This document shows positions 19,101 through 27,499 of a DNA stretch of 64,000 nucleotides, piece after piece; the stretch's first letter is position 1; each line of letters begins with the position of its first letter. The translations under genes were made by a program, and so were the position numbers. The notes under the pieces were generated by a model. That model saw only the letters and a list, made by a program, of their open reading frames with translations. It did no database searches and was not told the DNA's origin. Origin of the DNA: an uncultured Bacteroidia bacterium (GTDB lineage: Bacteria > Bacteroidota > Bacteroidia > Bacteroidales > UBA932). The DNA is taken from positions 487 to 64,486 of the forward strand of contig CADCJX010000009.1 of assembly GCA_902801885.1 (NCBI GenBank), given 5' to 3'.

Positions 19101-19441
19101 GTGTCAGGCTTTAGCTGGGCGTTCAGGTTGAAGGTTTCTGCAAGCTGCAGGGTCACATCGGTGTACTCGATGGTCTGGTAGCCCAGGAAGGTGACGGTCA
19201 CCCTGTAGGGACCACCGACACGCATACCGTTGATCATGTAGTTACCATCGACGTTGGCAACGGCTGCGTACTGCGTACCGGAAGGGGTGTGGATGGCGAC
19301 AACCGCAGCACCTGTCAGCGGTTCGCCGTGCTCATCCTTGATGTTTCCGGCCATGCTGGAGGTAGTGACCTGAGCGAAGGCCGCTACTCCGACAAAGGCT
19401 GCCAGTAAAGCGGCAAATCCTTTTCTGATAAATTGAACCAT
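16157..19441 (-). CDS. TonB-dependent outer-membrane receptor (Oar-like)
   Basis: A 1094-residue outer-membrane protein. After a signal peptide (LLAAFVGVAAFAQ) comes a carboxypeptidase-regulatory-like beta-sandwich (about 28-110; GNIKDEHGEPLTGAAVV), a TonB plug (about 120-250; NFTVDGANVNNNFG, GGGINAITKSGTN) and a long 22-strand-type barrel. The chain ends in an aromatic/asparagine residue pair (KYMFN), as barrel proteins do. The plug wording and lack of a SusD gene nearby fit Oar-type receptors more than SusC. It is first in a two-gene unit with the BACON/OB lipoprotein. The imported ligand is unknown. Confidence 0.88.
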   Translation of the reverse strand: MVQFIRKGFAALLAAFVGVAAFAQVTTSSMAGNIKDEHGEPLTGAAVVAIHTPSGTQYAAVANVDGNYMINGMRVGGPYRVTVTFLGYQTIEYTDVTLQLAETFNLNAQLKPDTEQLESSVVIAAPTSKFTSVVKTGASTNISTSQITEMPTVSRSLTDVTKLSPYGGNGMNFSGSSGRSTNFTVDGANVNNNFGLSTSLPGGGNPISLDAIEEIQVVVSPFDVRQSNFIGGGINAITKSGTNTVKGTAYVYHQNENMHGSRIDGVDLEREKERTTTYGFTLGGPIIKNKLFFFVNAEQISRPTSVIKWKVSEDGVADEDRMISRVSRSEALAVSNFLKQEYGYDPGSFDDYGKDNSTTKLLARLDWNINRANHFALRYNYTTSNTWKYPSTSRDVSGMSFDMLSKYGLIFSNTLYNQMNDLYTISADLNSRISDNVSNQLLVTYSNIVDERGNDGGFFPFVEILAGDLGEGHEKEPYMDLGTELFTYRNKVVNTILNIKDDVTWYKGAHKITAGASFEAQMALNTYMRNGTGSYRFASLSDFLGKKKPIEFAFDWGYDGDEYPSAKVRFNQIGAYAQDEWNVNDKLKLTAGIRFDTIMFNEDDVMTNNAIKALDYNGLHVDTGLWPTTNVQISPRLGFSYDVFGDRRLKIRGGTGLFAGRLPLVFFTNMPTNAGFVKGRVKGVTDKAILNQLVDNSGKILTDRWDILAALNKYDPKTFATTRPTPETAVINPIITSEAAAVDRKFKMPQVWKSSIAVDYTLPIAFPFTVTAEYIFNKTLNGVMLQNWNIPTDNAGWTTFNGADNRHMYPSGYRYNSLDAFVLSNTNKGYGSVASVAINTEPVKGLFFTAAYTHTVSKEITGMPGSNAAAAWKYIPSVDGPNFNILHNSSYNLPDRLMASVSYSDKARNHWSLFYEGLRYAGNSFIYSNDMNGDGNAYDLIYIPLDKNEIRFIDSDSETRFWEFVDQDKYLTANKGKYAEAYAVTQPMRHTFDFRYAHDFVVKAGNTRNTLQLSLDVQNVGNLFNSRWGVSKTWNTDVPHDNNGNAKIIKYEYTDVDGVPVYSTMVGSGVKTWDFTHTLANCWYMQIGIKYMFN

Positions 19442-19559
19442 AGATTTAATTTAAGTAATAATGTATTAATAAATTATACTTGTTTCATTTTTAGAGTGCG
19501 AAATTAATACAAAAACTCGGGTTGCTAAAATTTTATTTAGGCTTCTCCGATAAAATTCT

Positions 19560-19567
19560 TACCTTTG
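19560..19567 (+). promoter_or_regulatory. Minus-7 box for metK leader
   Basis: TACCTTTG matches TAnnTTTG and lies directly before the riboswitch, so the transcript would begin at about the first aptamer bases. No strong minus-33 match is visible. Confidence 0.5.
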
Positions 19568-19631
19568 TCGCGCTAAACTTCCGGGGAAGGATTTGCACCG
19601 CTTGCAACCCCGGTCAAAAAAATGCTAAAGA
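19568..19631 (+). promoter_or_regulatory. SAM-II-type riboswitch (long-loop form) before metK
   Basis: The leader has CGCTAAA at its start, an internal 6-bp stem (CCGGGG/CCCCGG) enclosing TTTGCACCGCTTGCAA, an A-run, and a 3' ATGCTAAAG directly before the ATG. The conserved GCTAAA near the start codon and the CGCTTGCAA element match my memory of the SAM-II family as found in Bacteroidota, where the loop carries an additional stem. It should repress translation of metK when S-adenosylmethionine is high. A covariance-model search would settle it. Confidence 0.65.
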
Positions 19632-19632
19632 C

Positions 19633-20880
19633 ATGAATTATCTTTTTACTTCGGAGTCAGTCTCCGAGGGCCATCCGGACAAGGTGGCCGACCAGATTTC
19701 AGACGCAATCCTCGACGAATTCCTCCGCCGCGACCCCGAATCGAAGGTCGCCTGTGAGACTTTCTGCTCCACCGGACTGGTGATAGTCGGCGGCGAAGTC
19801 CGCTCCGATGCCTACGTGGACATCCAGGGGACAGTGCGCAGCGTGATCAACCGAATCGGCTACAACAAGGCCGAGTACATGTTCGACGGAGGCTCCTGCG
19901 GAGTCCTTTCAGAGATCCATGAGCAGAGCCAGGACATCAACCGTGGCGTCGCCCGGGAGAATCCCGATGACCAGGGGGCAGGAGACCAGGGCATGATGTT
20001 CGGCTACGCCTGCAAGGCGACCGATGACTACATGCCTCTCGCCCTGTACCTTTCGCATCTCACTCTTAAGGAACTGGCAGACATCCGTCACAATGAGCTC
20101 CACCTTATGCCTTACCTGAGGCCGGACTCTAAAGCCCAGTACACGATTGAGTTCAACTCTTCCGACAGGCCCGTCAGGGTCCACACGATCGTCCTGTCAA
20201 CCCAGCACGATGAATTCGGATCTGACGAGCAGATGCATTCCAGGATCGAAAGCGACGTTCGGAACATCTTGCTGCCCAGGGTTATAGCCCGCCTCGATCC
20301 AGAGACTGCGTCCCTGTTCAAAGGCGATTTCATCCTCCATGTCAATCCGACCGGCAAGTTCGTCATCGGCGGCCCTGCAGGAGACACAGGCCTGACCGGC
20401 AGGAAGATAATCGTCGACACCTACGGTGGACGCTCAGCCCACGGCGGCGGTGCCTTCTCGGGGAAAGACCCTTCAAAGGTGGATCGCAGTGCCGCCTACG
20501 CCGCAAGATATATAGCCAAGAATATGGTAGCGGCAGGCGTTGCCGAGGAGATGATGGTCCAGATCGCCTATGCTATCGGTGTCGCCAGGCCCGTGAGCGT
20601 TTATGTCAACACCAAGAGGACAGGAATAATCCCTGACGCAGAGATAGCAGACAAGATAGGCAAGTTGTTCGACCTCCGTCCTGCTGCAATCATCCGCAAG
20701 TTCGGACTCAAGAATCCCATCTACTCCCCTACTGCGGCCTATGGCCATTTCGGCAGGAAGCCCTACACGGAAAATGTGACCCTCTACGAAGACGGTAAGC
20801 CGGTCCAGAAAGAAGTCCAGTTCTTCGGCTGGGAAAAACTGGATTCCGTCGACCTCATCAAGCGCGAGTTCGGAATATAA
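19633..20880 (+). CDS. metK: S-adenosylmethionine synthetase
   Basis: 415 residues that make S-adenosylmethionine from ATP and methionine. Motifs: [17 protein letters not shown] at the N-terminus (ATP His), [10 protein letters not shown], and the phosphate loop [19 protein letters not shown]. The frame is open further upstream to 19522, but those codons are the riboswitch leader; the ATG at 19633 gives the usual MNYLFTSES start and lies just after the GCTAAAG element. A C-terminal region that is not aligned by eye here ends in LIKREFGI. Regulation by its own product through the leader is likely. Confidence 0.97.
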   Translation: MNYLFTSESVSEGHPDKVADQISDAILDEFLRRDPESKVACETFCSTGLVIVGGEVRSDAYVDIQGTVRSVINRIGYNKAEYMFDGGSCGVLSEIHEQSQDINRGVARENPDDQGAGDQGMMFGYACKATDDYMPLALYLSHLTLKELADIRHNELHLMPYLRPDSKAQYTIEFNSSDRPVRVHTIVLSTQHDEFGSDEQMHSRIESDVRNILLPRVIARLDPETASLFKGDFILHVNPTGKFVIGGPAGDTGLTGRKIIVDTYGGRSAHGGGAFSGKDPSKVDRSAAYAARYIAKNMVAAGVAEEMMVQIAYAIGVARPVSVYVNTKRTGIIPDAEIADKIGKLFDLRPAAIIRKFGLKNPIYSPTAAYGHFGRKPYTENVTLYEDGKPVQKEVQFFGWEKLDSVDLIKREFGI

Positions 20881-20908
20881 GATATATTCAAGTCACACAA
20901 CCATTCTT

Positions 20909-22778
20909 ATGGATAATAGATTCCTGGCGATTATCCCGATAATCGCGATCCTTGGTTTCGTATCATGCCAAAAGACCCCCGATCCCGTACTCTCAATCGG
21001 CCAGACAGAGTATTCAATCAGCGGGGATGGTGGTAGTTTCAGCGTCAATGTAAACACGAATGTGGAGGTCTCCATCAAGATTTCGGATGGATGGATCCGA
21101 CAAGCCAGTGTCTCTCCAGATAAGAATACCTACTCCTTCACGGTTGCCTGCAACGATAGTTACGGAAGCTGTGATGCCAGGACTGGAAACATCACCTTCG
21201 CTAACTCCGAGAACGGATTGCTAAAGACAGTGACCGTCCACCAGGAAAAAGGGTCGATCCTGATTACGTTCAAAGACCAGGCGGCAAAGGACATTTGCGT
21301 CAAACAATGGGACTCCAACCGCGACGGGGAGCTCTCAGAGAAAGAAGCTTCCTCCGTGAAGAATCTTCAGGGTGATTTCTCCGAAGTCAGTTCCTTCGAT
21401 GAATTAAAGTATTTCACAAGCCTCAAGACTATTCCGGATAATTTTTTCAACGGATTAAAGGGACTTGTCTCTATCTCTTTTCCGGAGGGACTTGAGACAA
21501 TCGGCAATTCCGCTTTTATTAATTGTACCGGTCTGTCGCGGCTGATCATTCCCAATAGTGTCAAGAGCATAGGAAATGGAGCATTCGGCGGCATCCCGCT
21601 CTCGAGAATCGATGTCCTGGCCGAGACACCGCCGACTTTGAGTGATAACGAGTTCTCCTGGATCAAAGATGAATGCCTCATTTATGTTCCGGCTGGGAAA
21701 GCCCTTCTCTATCAGGAAGCGGAAGGATGGAGGATTTATGGTTACAGGATAACCGAAGAAGGGCACTCCCCCTTCGACTTCCTGTATGCCTCAACCGATT
21801 ATTCAAAGGATGGAGAAGTGGTCTGTCTTCAGAAAGCTTCTGAAGGAGCTGGCATTAATTTGGTTTTCCTTGGAGACGGCTTTCTAGACAAGGATATGGA
21901 ACCCGGAGGCAAATACGAGACTGTCATGAGGCAATGGATGGATCAGTTCTTCGTTTATGAGCCTTACAAGACATTTAGAGAAGTTGACCAGGGACACCGA
22001 GGCAGGCGAGACTGATGAAGGCGGCAACCGGAACGCCGTCCTGATCGATGTCTGCAACCAATACGCCGGATTGGTTCCTAATCCAAATGGCCAGGAAAAC
22101 AAGGTCTGCGTGTTCTTGAACATCGATAATAGCTTGGGCCGCAGCTGGTGCGACTGGTATTCAGACGGTTCCTGCCTAGGTGTTATCTTTGAATCGATAG
22201 AGCACAGGCCAACTGTCGTAAATCATGAGTTGGGAGGTCACGGGTTCGCTTTTCTGGATGACGAGTATTCGCTGTACGATAAGCCACATCCCAACGCCCA
22301 GGAAGCTTATGAGAATGCCTGGCAATATGGCATGCTCCTCAATCTCGACTGGAGAAGCGATCCTGAACAGGTACGGTGGAGCCGTTTCCTGAAAGATCCA
22401 AGGTACTCCGAAGAAGGACTCGGTGTGTTTGAAGGCGGAGGGTATTACTCTAAAGGAGTATTCCGTCCTACTGAAAATAGCATGATGAGAATGGATTACG
22501 CTCCTGGAGCCGTGTTCAACGCCCCAAGCCGGGAAGCGATCTACAGGCACATCATGCGTATGGGTAAAGGAGAGGACTGGACCTTTGACTACGATACCTT
22601 CGTAGAAGCTGATGCTGCTGGTCGAAAGCAGGCTGCAGCGGCCTATTCTGAATATCTCTCTACCCGCTCCTCCATCGCCATAGATAACTTCGAACCCGGA
22701 CTTCCTCCCATATTTGTCGAAGACGGAGTGAAGGAGATCTGCGTCTCAAAAGAAGGAAAGGTCTCATTTGTACGGTAA
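20909..22778 (+). pseudogene. Broken M64-type peptidase with BACON and leucine-rich-repeat domains
   Basis: Two overlapping frames give one ancestral protein. The first (20909-22015) has a lipobox-like ILGFVSC, a BACON-like domain, a DSNRDGELSEKE dockerin/EF-hand-like segment, BspA-type leucine-rich repeats (FPEGLETIGNSAF) and the start of an M64 domain (GAGINLVFLGDGF, FFVYEPYKTFRE). It then shifts frame and stops. The second (readable from about 21960 to 22778) continues the peptidase with NHELGGHGFAFLDDEY, the HExxH zinc site. Family members have an additional stretch, by my memory some 60 residues, between these parts, so there seems to be both a deletion and a frameshift. The product is probably inactive. 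Confidence 0.7.
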
Positions 22779-22897
22779 TCGCTCTCGCCTACCGCCCCTT
22801 CACTGGTCGTCACAGGTCTAAACCAGCAGTTATTTCCAGCCGCAATCCTTTTCAACCCGTCAGGACTGAGCTGTTACGAAATAGATTGACAATCTGG

Positions 22898-22976
22898 ATA
22901 TTAAGCAATCAGACGGTCCTGATTTTGGGACCGTTGGATCATTTAATATATTAAGAATAAGACACTTACATAACAG
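22898..22976 (+). repeat. REP-like direct repeat, left copy (79 nt)
   Basis: Starts ATATTAAGCAATCAGACGG and ends TTACATAACAG, as does the copy at 23924-24002, with identical length. It contains an imperfect hairpin (ACGGTCC 22913-22919 with GGACCGT 22928-22934). The two copies bracket the transposase gene. Confidence 0.8.
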
Positions 22977-23066
22977 CACTACCACTTTTGTCAAGTTGAC
23001 TTTTAATTAGTATTTTAGCATCGGCTTACCGGCGCACCGGTAACTTAAACTATAAATACTTCAACC

Positions 23067-23930
23067 ATGCAAGCAAGGCACGCATTCATAAAAGGCCTCA
23101 AGGGCTTTGGGATATTTTACCGCCTGGAAGACTTGCTGGTATTCTACACTATCGTCAGCGTCACCGTCCATAGGATAGGGTTGAAAGTTCTGGCATTCTG
23201 CCCAATGTTCAACCACGTTCATTTTCTGTTCAAGGAAACCTCCCTGCATGATTTACGTTGTTTTATCCATCGGATTACCTCTGTTTTCGCAAGAGAGTAT
23301 AATGTTCGATATGAGAGAACAGGACCATTGTTCCAAAGTCCTTTCGGCAGTTCAATCAAGAGAGGAATAAAGATAATAATGGGCTGCATAGCATATGTGT
23401 TCAATAATCCTGTTGCCGGAAGGATGGTCAAGACCGCCTTGGAATACAGATGGAATCTCCTGGCTTATCATGACAATCACAATCCATTCTCAAATAAACT
23501 CCGAAAAGACCATTGCCGGAACGTGATGAGATCTGCGTTAAGGAAAGTCGATTACTTCTACAACAATGGGAAATATTTGTCATACAGCGCGCTAAAAGAT
23601 CTCTTCAAAGGTTTGGACAAAGATGAAAGCAATCAACTTATCGACTACATAATCTTCAAGTATAACTTCCTCGCTTACAACGATCTGGTAGAATTGTACG
23701 GAGATTTCGGGAAATTGATTACAGCTGTAGAATCAAACGCAGGATCGGAATTCGATCTTGAGGATGAATACGGTGACCATTCATGCTACCAAGAGATGCT
23801 CGCCATAGTCAAATCATTAGGTTATAAAGGATCAAGCCTCAACTTTGAGAAGCTCTCAGAAGACTCGAAGGACAGTCTCTTCTGGATACTTAAGAATCGG
23901 ACTCACGCAAGCCCTTCGTCTATATATTAA
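23067..23930 (+). CDS. REP-associated tyrosine transposase (RAYT, Y1/HUH family)
   Basis: A 287-residue protein of the IS200-like Y1 transposase superfamily, RAYT branch. The HUH metal motif is HVHFLF (in CPMFNHVHFLF, about residue 52) and the catalytic-Tyr helix is IAYVFNNPV (about residue 112), matching the YxxNNPV pattern of RAYTs. The C-terminal half is long and charged with no known domain. Such enzymes cut REP hairpins as single-stranded DNA and are usually domesticated single-copy genes. The stop codon overlaps the right 79-nt repeat, which carries a perfect 14-bp hairpin. No inverted terminal repeats of an ordinary insertion sequence are seen. Confidence 0.85.
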   Translation: MQARHAFIKGLKGFGIFYRLEDLLVFYTIVSVTVHRIGLKVLAFCPMFNHVHFLFKETSLHDLRCFIHRITSVFAREYNVRYERTGPLFQSPFGSSIKRGIKIIMGCIAYVFNNPVAGRMVKTALEYRWNLLAYHDNHNPFSNKLRKDHCRNVMRSALRKVDYFYNNGKYLSYSALKDLFKGLDKDESNQLIDYIIFKYNFLAYNDLVELYGDFGKLITAVESNAGSEFDLEDEYGDHSCYQEMLAIVKSLGYKGSSLNFEKLSEDSKDSLFWILKNRTHASPSSIY

Positions 23931-24002
23931 GCAATCAGACGGTCCCAAAATCGGGACCGTCTGATTATTCAATTAGCTAGTAATAAAACATTTACATAAC
24001 AG
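23924..24002 (+). repeat. REP-like direct repeat, right copy (79 nt)
   Basis: Same ends and length as 22898-22976. The hairpin here is perfect: AATCAGACGGTCCC (23933-23946) with its complement (23953-23966) and a 6-nt loop. It begins seven bases before the end of the transposase stop codon and may also end its transcript. Confidence 0.8.
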
Positions 24003-24047
24003 GTAAAGGAAGGTGGCCGGGATAACGACCGACGAATCACATAGTAG

Positions 24048-26954
24048 TTAGTACCCGAAGATCTCTTCGAGGGTGAGGCGGGTGACGGGACCGAGGGTGG
24101 ACACGAAGTCCATGTCAAAGTCGGACTCGCGGCCTAGGAAACCGTAGACATATTCACGATTCTTGATCCACTTCTCCTGGAAGGCTTTCACGTCGGCGAG
24201 GGTCATGTTCTGGACTTTCTCGAAGACGGCCTTGTCACGGTCCTCACTCAAGCCGAGATCCCTCAGGGCAAGATATTCATTCAGGACTGACATGCCGGTG
24301 GTACGCCTGGTACGGAGCTGCGAGAGAACGGCAGCCTTAGCTACCTCGAAGGCCTCAGGCGACTCTGGCATCTCGTTGATAATCCTGTCAAACTCCATTA
24401 CGGCGTCCTTCAGCTTGTCATTCTGGGATGCTATGAATGCGTAGAACATGTAGTCGTCATCGGGATAGGAAGGAGCGTTGAGCGATGCCCTGGCAGAATA
24501 AGCCAGGCCCCGGGCCTCGCGCATTTCCTGGAACACGATGGCATTCATTCCACTGCCGAAATAATTGTTGTACATCGTCAGTGAAGGATCATTGGCCACG
24601 TCAAACTTTTCTCCCCTGTCGGAATACTGTACATAATAGAACTGGTTGGCATCATAAGGGGCCAGATAAACCTCATTGGACGCAACCTGCCTGTGGATGG
24701 GATGCTCCCTCACAAGAGGCTGGAGACCTGAAGCTATCTTGTGGTGACTTGCGAGCATTGCCTTCGCAGATGCTTCATCTGAGGGGCCGTAATAAAGGAT
24801 CTCATGCTTCTTGCCAAAGAGGTCACGGACAGCCTGGAGAAGTTCGTCGGAAGTAAGGGCAAGAACCTGCTCGTTGGAAAGGGTCGTCTTTGCGACAAAT
24901 TCAGGTCCGTAGAAAATGTAGTTCTGAAGGGCACTGAAACATGATCCCTGGCTGAGCTTCTGGTCAAGGCGGTCCTTGAGGACATCCGCCTTGAGGCCTG
25001 CGAGAACGACCGTGTCGGGAACTGCGTTGAAGACCAGGTCCTCAACAATGTCCATGGCCTGGCCGATGTTCTCATCCAGACCGCGGATGCTCACGTAAGT
25101 CTGGGTCTGGCCGGAAGTAAGCCTGTGGGTGCAGGCCAGGGAATACATGTCCTTGCCTATCTGGGCAGCACTCCTGTCAGGGGTTCCAAGGTAGTTCAGG
25201 TAGCGGAATGCAAGTTCCAGCCTGGGATCGGACTGGATGCCCTTGTCGAAAACAATGACCATGTTGGATATGTCATTGATCTCGTTCTGTTTGTACAGGA
25301 GTTCCACTCCGTCAGCGAGTGTCCCCTTGGACATGTCTGTCGAGAAGTCCGGGAAGACCGGCTCGATAGGTGCGACTTCCGAATTCTGGATGTCGGTGAG
25401 GAAAGCACTCTGGAGATGACGGTTGGTCTCGATCGGGGTTATGGCCGGAGCGGCAATCTTATCGATGTTCCTGTCTTCGCCAATCCTCTTGTAGGCAACA
25501 ACATAGCTGTTTGCCCCCAGATATTCATTGGCCCAATCGGTGATCTGGCGCTTGGTGACCTTCTCAAGACGGGACATCTGGAGAGCGTCATCCTTCCAGT
25601 CATGACCGTTGATGAAGGAATTGACATAGGACATGGCCCTTCTTCCGTTGCTTTCGAGCTGGGACATCTCCGTAAGCTTGATGTTGTTGATGGTGGACTG
25701 GATCAGTTCATCGTCGAAGTCTCCGGTACGGATCCTTCCAACCTGTTCGAGCATGAGGTCACGCACATCATCAAGTGATTGTCCCTCGCGGGGATAACCT
25801 ATCAACAGAAACTCACCGTAGTCCGGGCGATCATAATTCATGAGATAGAAACCACCGATCTTCTGGGCCTGGACGAGGTCGATGTCGGCAAGACCGGCCT
25901 TCCCGTTGTAGAGGATCGAACTCACGATCCCGCCAACTTCGCTCCTGAGGAAATCCTTCTCGCCGGGAGTCCTCCAGCCCAGCATCACGAATTCGGCATC
26001 AAGTCCGTAGACAGTCTTTTCAACAGGAGTGTTGATCTGCTGCTCCGGTTCGTACTCCAGGGTCTTTATATCGGGATTAGGTTCCCAGCTTCCGAAATAT
26101 TTCTCGATGATTTCGACGAATGAATCAGGATCGAAGTCGCCAGAGACGCAGATGGCCACATTATTGGGAACATAGAAATTGCTCCTGTGGTTCTCTATGT
26201 TGATGATAGAGGGATTCTTCAGGTGCTCCTGGGTTCCGAGGGTGGTCTGGAGGCCATAGGGATGATGGGGGAAAAGTACGGAATCAATAGCTTCCATGGC
26301 CTTGGAATCATCTTCAGTCAGGCTCATGTTCTTCTCTTCATAGACAGCCTCGAGTTCAGTGTGGAAACCACGTATGACCGGATGCATGAATCGGTCAGCC
26401 TCGATCCTGGCCCAGTTCTCTACCTGGTTCGAGGGGATGTCCTCCTGGTAGACAGTCATGTCGCTGGAGGTAAAAGCATTGGAGCCGGTAGCTCCAATGA
26501 TGGACATCAGTTTGTCATATTCATTGGGTATGGCAATCTTGGAAGCCTCATAGCTGACCGAGTCGATCTGGTGGTACAATGCCACCCTCTCTGCAGGGTC
26601 CGTCTTGGTCCTGTAGACCTCGAAAAGGTCACGGATCTGGTCAAGCATTGGCTTCTCAGCTTCATAGTCAGAGGTTCCGAAATGCTTTGTACCCTTGAAC
26701 ATCAGGTGTTCCAGATAATGGGAGAGACCCGTAGTCTCATGCGGATCATCCTTGCTTCCTACCCTGACTGCGATATAGGTCTGGATGCGAGGGGTCTCCT
26801 TGTTGACGGACATGTAGACTTTGAGTCCATTGTCGAGGGTGTAGATCTTAGTCTTGAGGGGATCACCCTTGACAGTTTCGTACTTGTACTTTGCACAAGA
26901 ACCAGCAACCAGCATGGCTGCTACGGCAACTGCCGTTAAAATAAGCTTTTTCAT
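24048..26954 (-). CDS. M16-family zinc peptidase (two-module lipoprotein)
   Basis: A 968-residue predicted lipoprotein (lipobox-like VAGSC after a hydrophobic stretch). The N-terminal M16 module has the inverted zinc motif HYLEHLMFKG (HxxEH, about residue 70) with the downstream acidic ligand in ELEAVYEEKN. The C-terminal half repeats the fold without the motif, as in PqqL-type enzymes. The frame extends 14 codons upstream, but the ATG at 26954 gives a clean signal sequence (MKKLILTAVAVAAM) and fits a promoter at 26977-27007. It probably degrades peptides in the periplasm. It is divergent from smpB. Confidence 0.9.
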   Translation of the reverse strand: MKKLILTAVAVAAMLVAGSCAKYKYETVKGDPLKTKIYTLDNGLKVYMSVNKETPRIQTYIAVRVGSKDDPHETTGLSHYLEHLMFKGTKHFGTSDYEAEKPMLDQIRDLFEVYRTKTDPAERVALYHQIDSVSYEASKIAIPNEYDKLMSIIGATGSNAFTSSDMTVYQEDIPSNQVENWARIEADRFMHPVIRGFHTELEAVYEEKNMSLTEDDSKAMEAIDSVLFPHHPYGLQTTLGTQEHLKNPSIINIENHRSNFYVPNNVAICVSGDFDPDSFVEIIEKYFGSWEPNPDIKTLEYEPEQQINTPVEKTVYGLDAEFVMLGWRTPGEKDFLRSEVGGIVSSILYNGKAGLADIDLVQAQKIGGFYLMNYDRPDYGEFLLIGYPREGQSLDDVRDLMLEQVGRIRTGDFDDELIQSTINNIKLTEMSQLESNGRRAMSYVNSFINGHDWKDDALQMSRLEKVTKRQITDWANEYLGANSYVVAYKRIGEDRNIDKIAAPAITPIETNRHLQSAFLTDIQNSEVAPIEPVFPDFSTDMSKGTLADGVELLYKQNEINDISNMVIVFDKGIQSDPRLELAFRYLNYLGTPDRSAAQIGKDMYSLACTHRLTSGQTQTYVSIRGLDENIGQAMDIVEDLVFNAVPDTVVLAGLKADVLKDRLDQKLSQGSCFSALQNYIFYGPEFVAKTTLSNEQVLALTSDELLQAVRDLFGKKHEILYYGPSDEASAKAMLASHHKIASGLQPLVREHPIHRQVASNEVYLAPYDANQFYYVQYSDRGEKFDVANDPSLTMYNNYFGSGMNAIVFQEMREARGLAYSARASLNAPSYPDDDYMFYAFIASQNDKLKDAVMEFDRIINEMPESPEAFEVAKAAVLSQLRTRRTTGMSVLNEYLALRDLGLSEDRDKAVFEKVQNMTLADVKAFQEKWIKNREYVYGFLGRESDFDMDFVSTLGPVTRLTLEEIFGY

Positions 26955-26976
26955 CTTACTAAGTTTGAAACGGTCA

Positions 26977-27007
26977 CAAACATAATCATTTTTCACCGCA
27001 ACGCAAA
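26977..27007 (-). promoter_or_regulatory. Promoter of the M16 peptidase gene
   Basis: On the minus strand, TTTG (27004-27007), a 19-nt spacer and TATGTTTG (26977-26984). This matches the Bacteroidota consensus at both boxes and fixes the start at 26954, 22 nt downstream. Confidence 0.65.
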
Positions 27008-27014
27008 AAAGTGG

Positions 27015-27022
27015 TATATTTG
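27015..27022 (+). promoter_or_regulatory. Minus-7 box for smpB-miaA-purE
   Basis: TATATTTG lies 20 nt before the smpB ATG, back to back with the M16 promoter. Confidence 0.5.
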
Positions 27023-27042
27023 TAATCTATGGTTTATTGAAT

Positions 27043-27498
27043 ATGGCCAAGCAGAAATCGCATAAAGTGGAGATCCGGAACAAAAAGGCATCGTTCGATT
27101 ACGAGTTTCTCGAGACTTACGAAGCCGGGATTGTCCTGGTGGGAACGGAGATCAAGTCCATAAGGATGGGAAAGGTCTCCCTGGTGGATTCGTTCTGCTA
27201 TTTCGCCGGCAACGAGCTGTTCGTCAAGGGCATGAACGTGGCGAAGTATTTCTGGGGTTCATGGGGCCAGCATGAGCCGCTCAGGGACCGCAAACTGCTC
27301 CTGACCAAAAGGGAGCTCCGTCACCTTCACCAGGCTGTGAAGGAAAAGGGACTCACTATCGTGGCCGTCAAGCTGTTCATCAATGACGAAGGCTTTGCAA
27401 AACTCGTGATCGCCCTGGCAAAGGGAAAGAAGGTTTTCGACAAGAGGGCGACCATCAAGGAGAAGGACATAAGGCGCGAAATGGAGCGTGGTGACTAG
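27043..27498 (+). CDS. smpB: SsrA-binding protein SmpB
   Basis: 151 residues; partner of tmRNA in rescue of stalled ribosomes. Conserved segments: [26 protein letters not shown], the central SFCYF, and the basic C-terminal tail ([19 protein letters not shown]). An earlier in-frame TTG exists at 27037, but the ATG at 27043 gives the typical [11 protein letters not shown] start. miaA begins one base after the stop. Confidence 0.97.
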   Translation: MAKQKSHKVEIRNKKASFDYEFLETYEAGIVLVGTEIKSIRMGKVSLVDSFCYFAGNELFVKGMNVAKYFWGSWGQHEPLRDRKLLLTKRELRHLHQAVKEKGLTIVAVKLFINDEGFAKLVIALAKGKKVFDKRATIKEKDIRREMERGD

Positions 27499-27499
27499 C

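Noticed and set aside
22898-24002. RAYT region as an ordinary insertion sequence
   Set aside because: No inverted terminal repeats or short target duplications are seen; the flanks are 79-nt direct repeats with hairpins, which fits REP/RAYT better.
25125-25778. 217-codon plus-strand frame opposite the M16 peptidase
   Set aside because: A shadow of codon usage in the peptidase gene; no motif or promoter.
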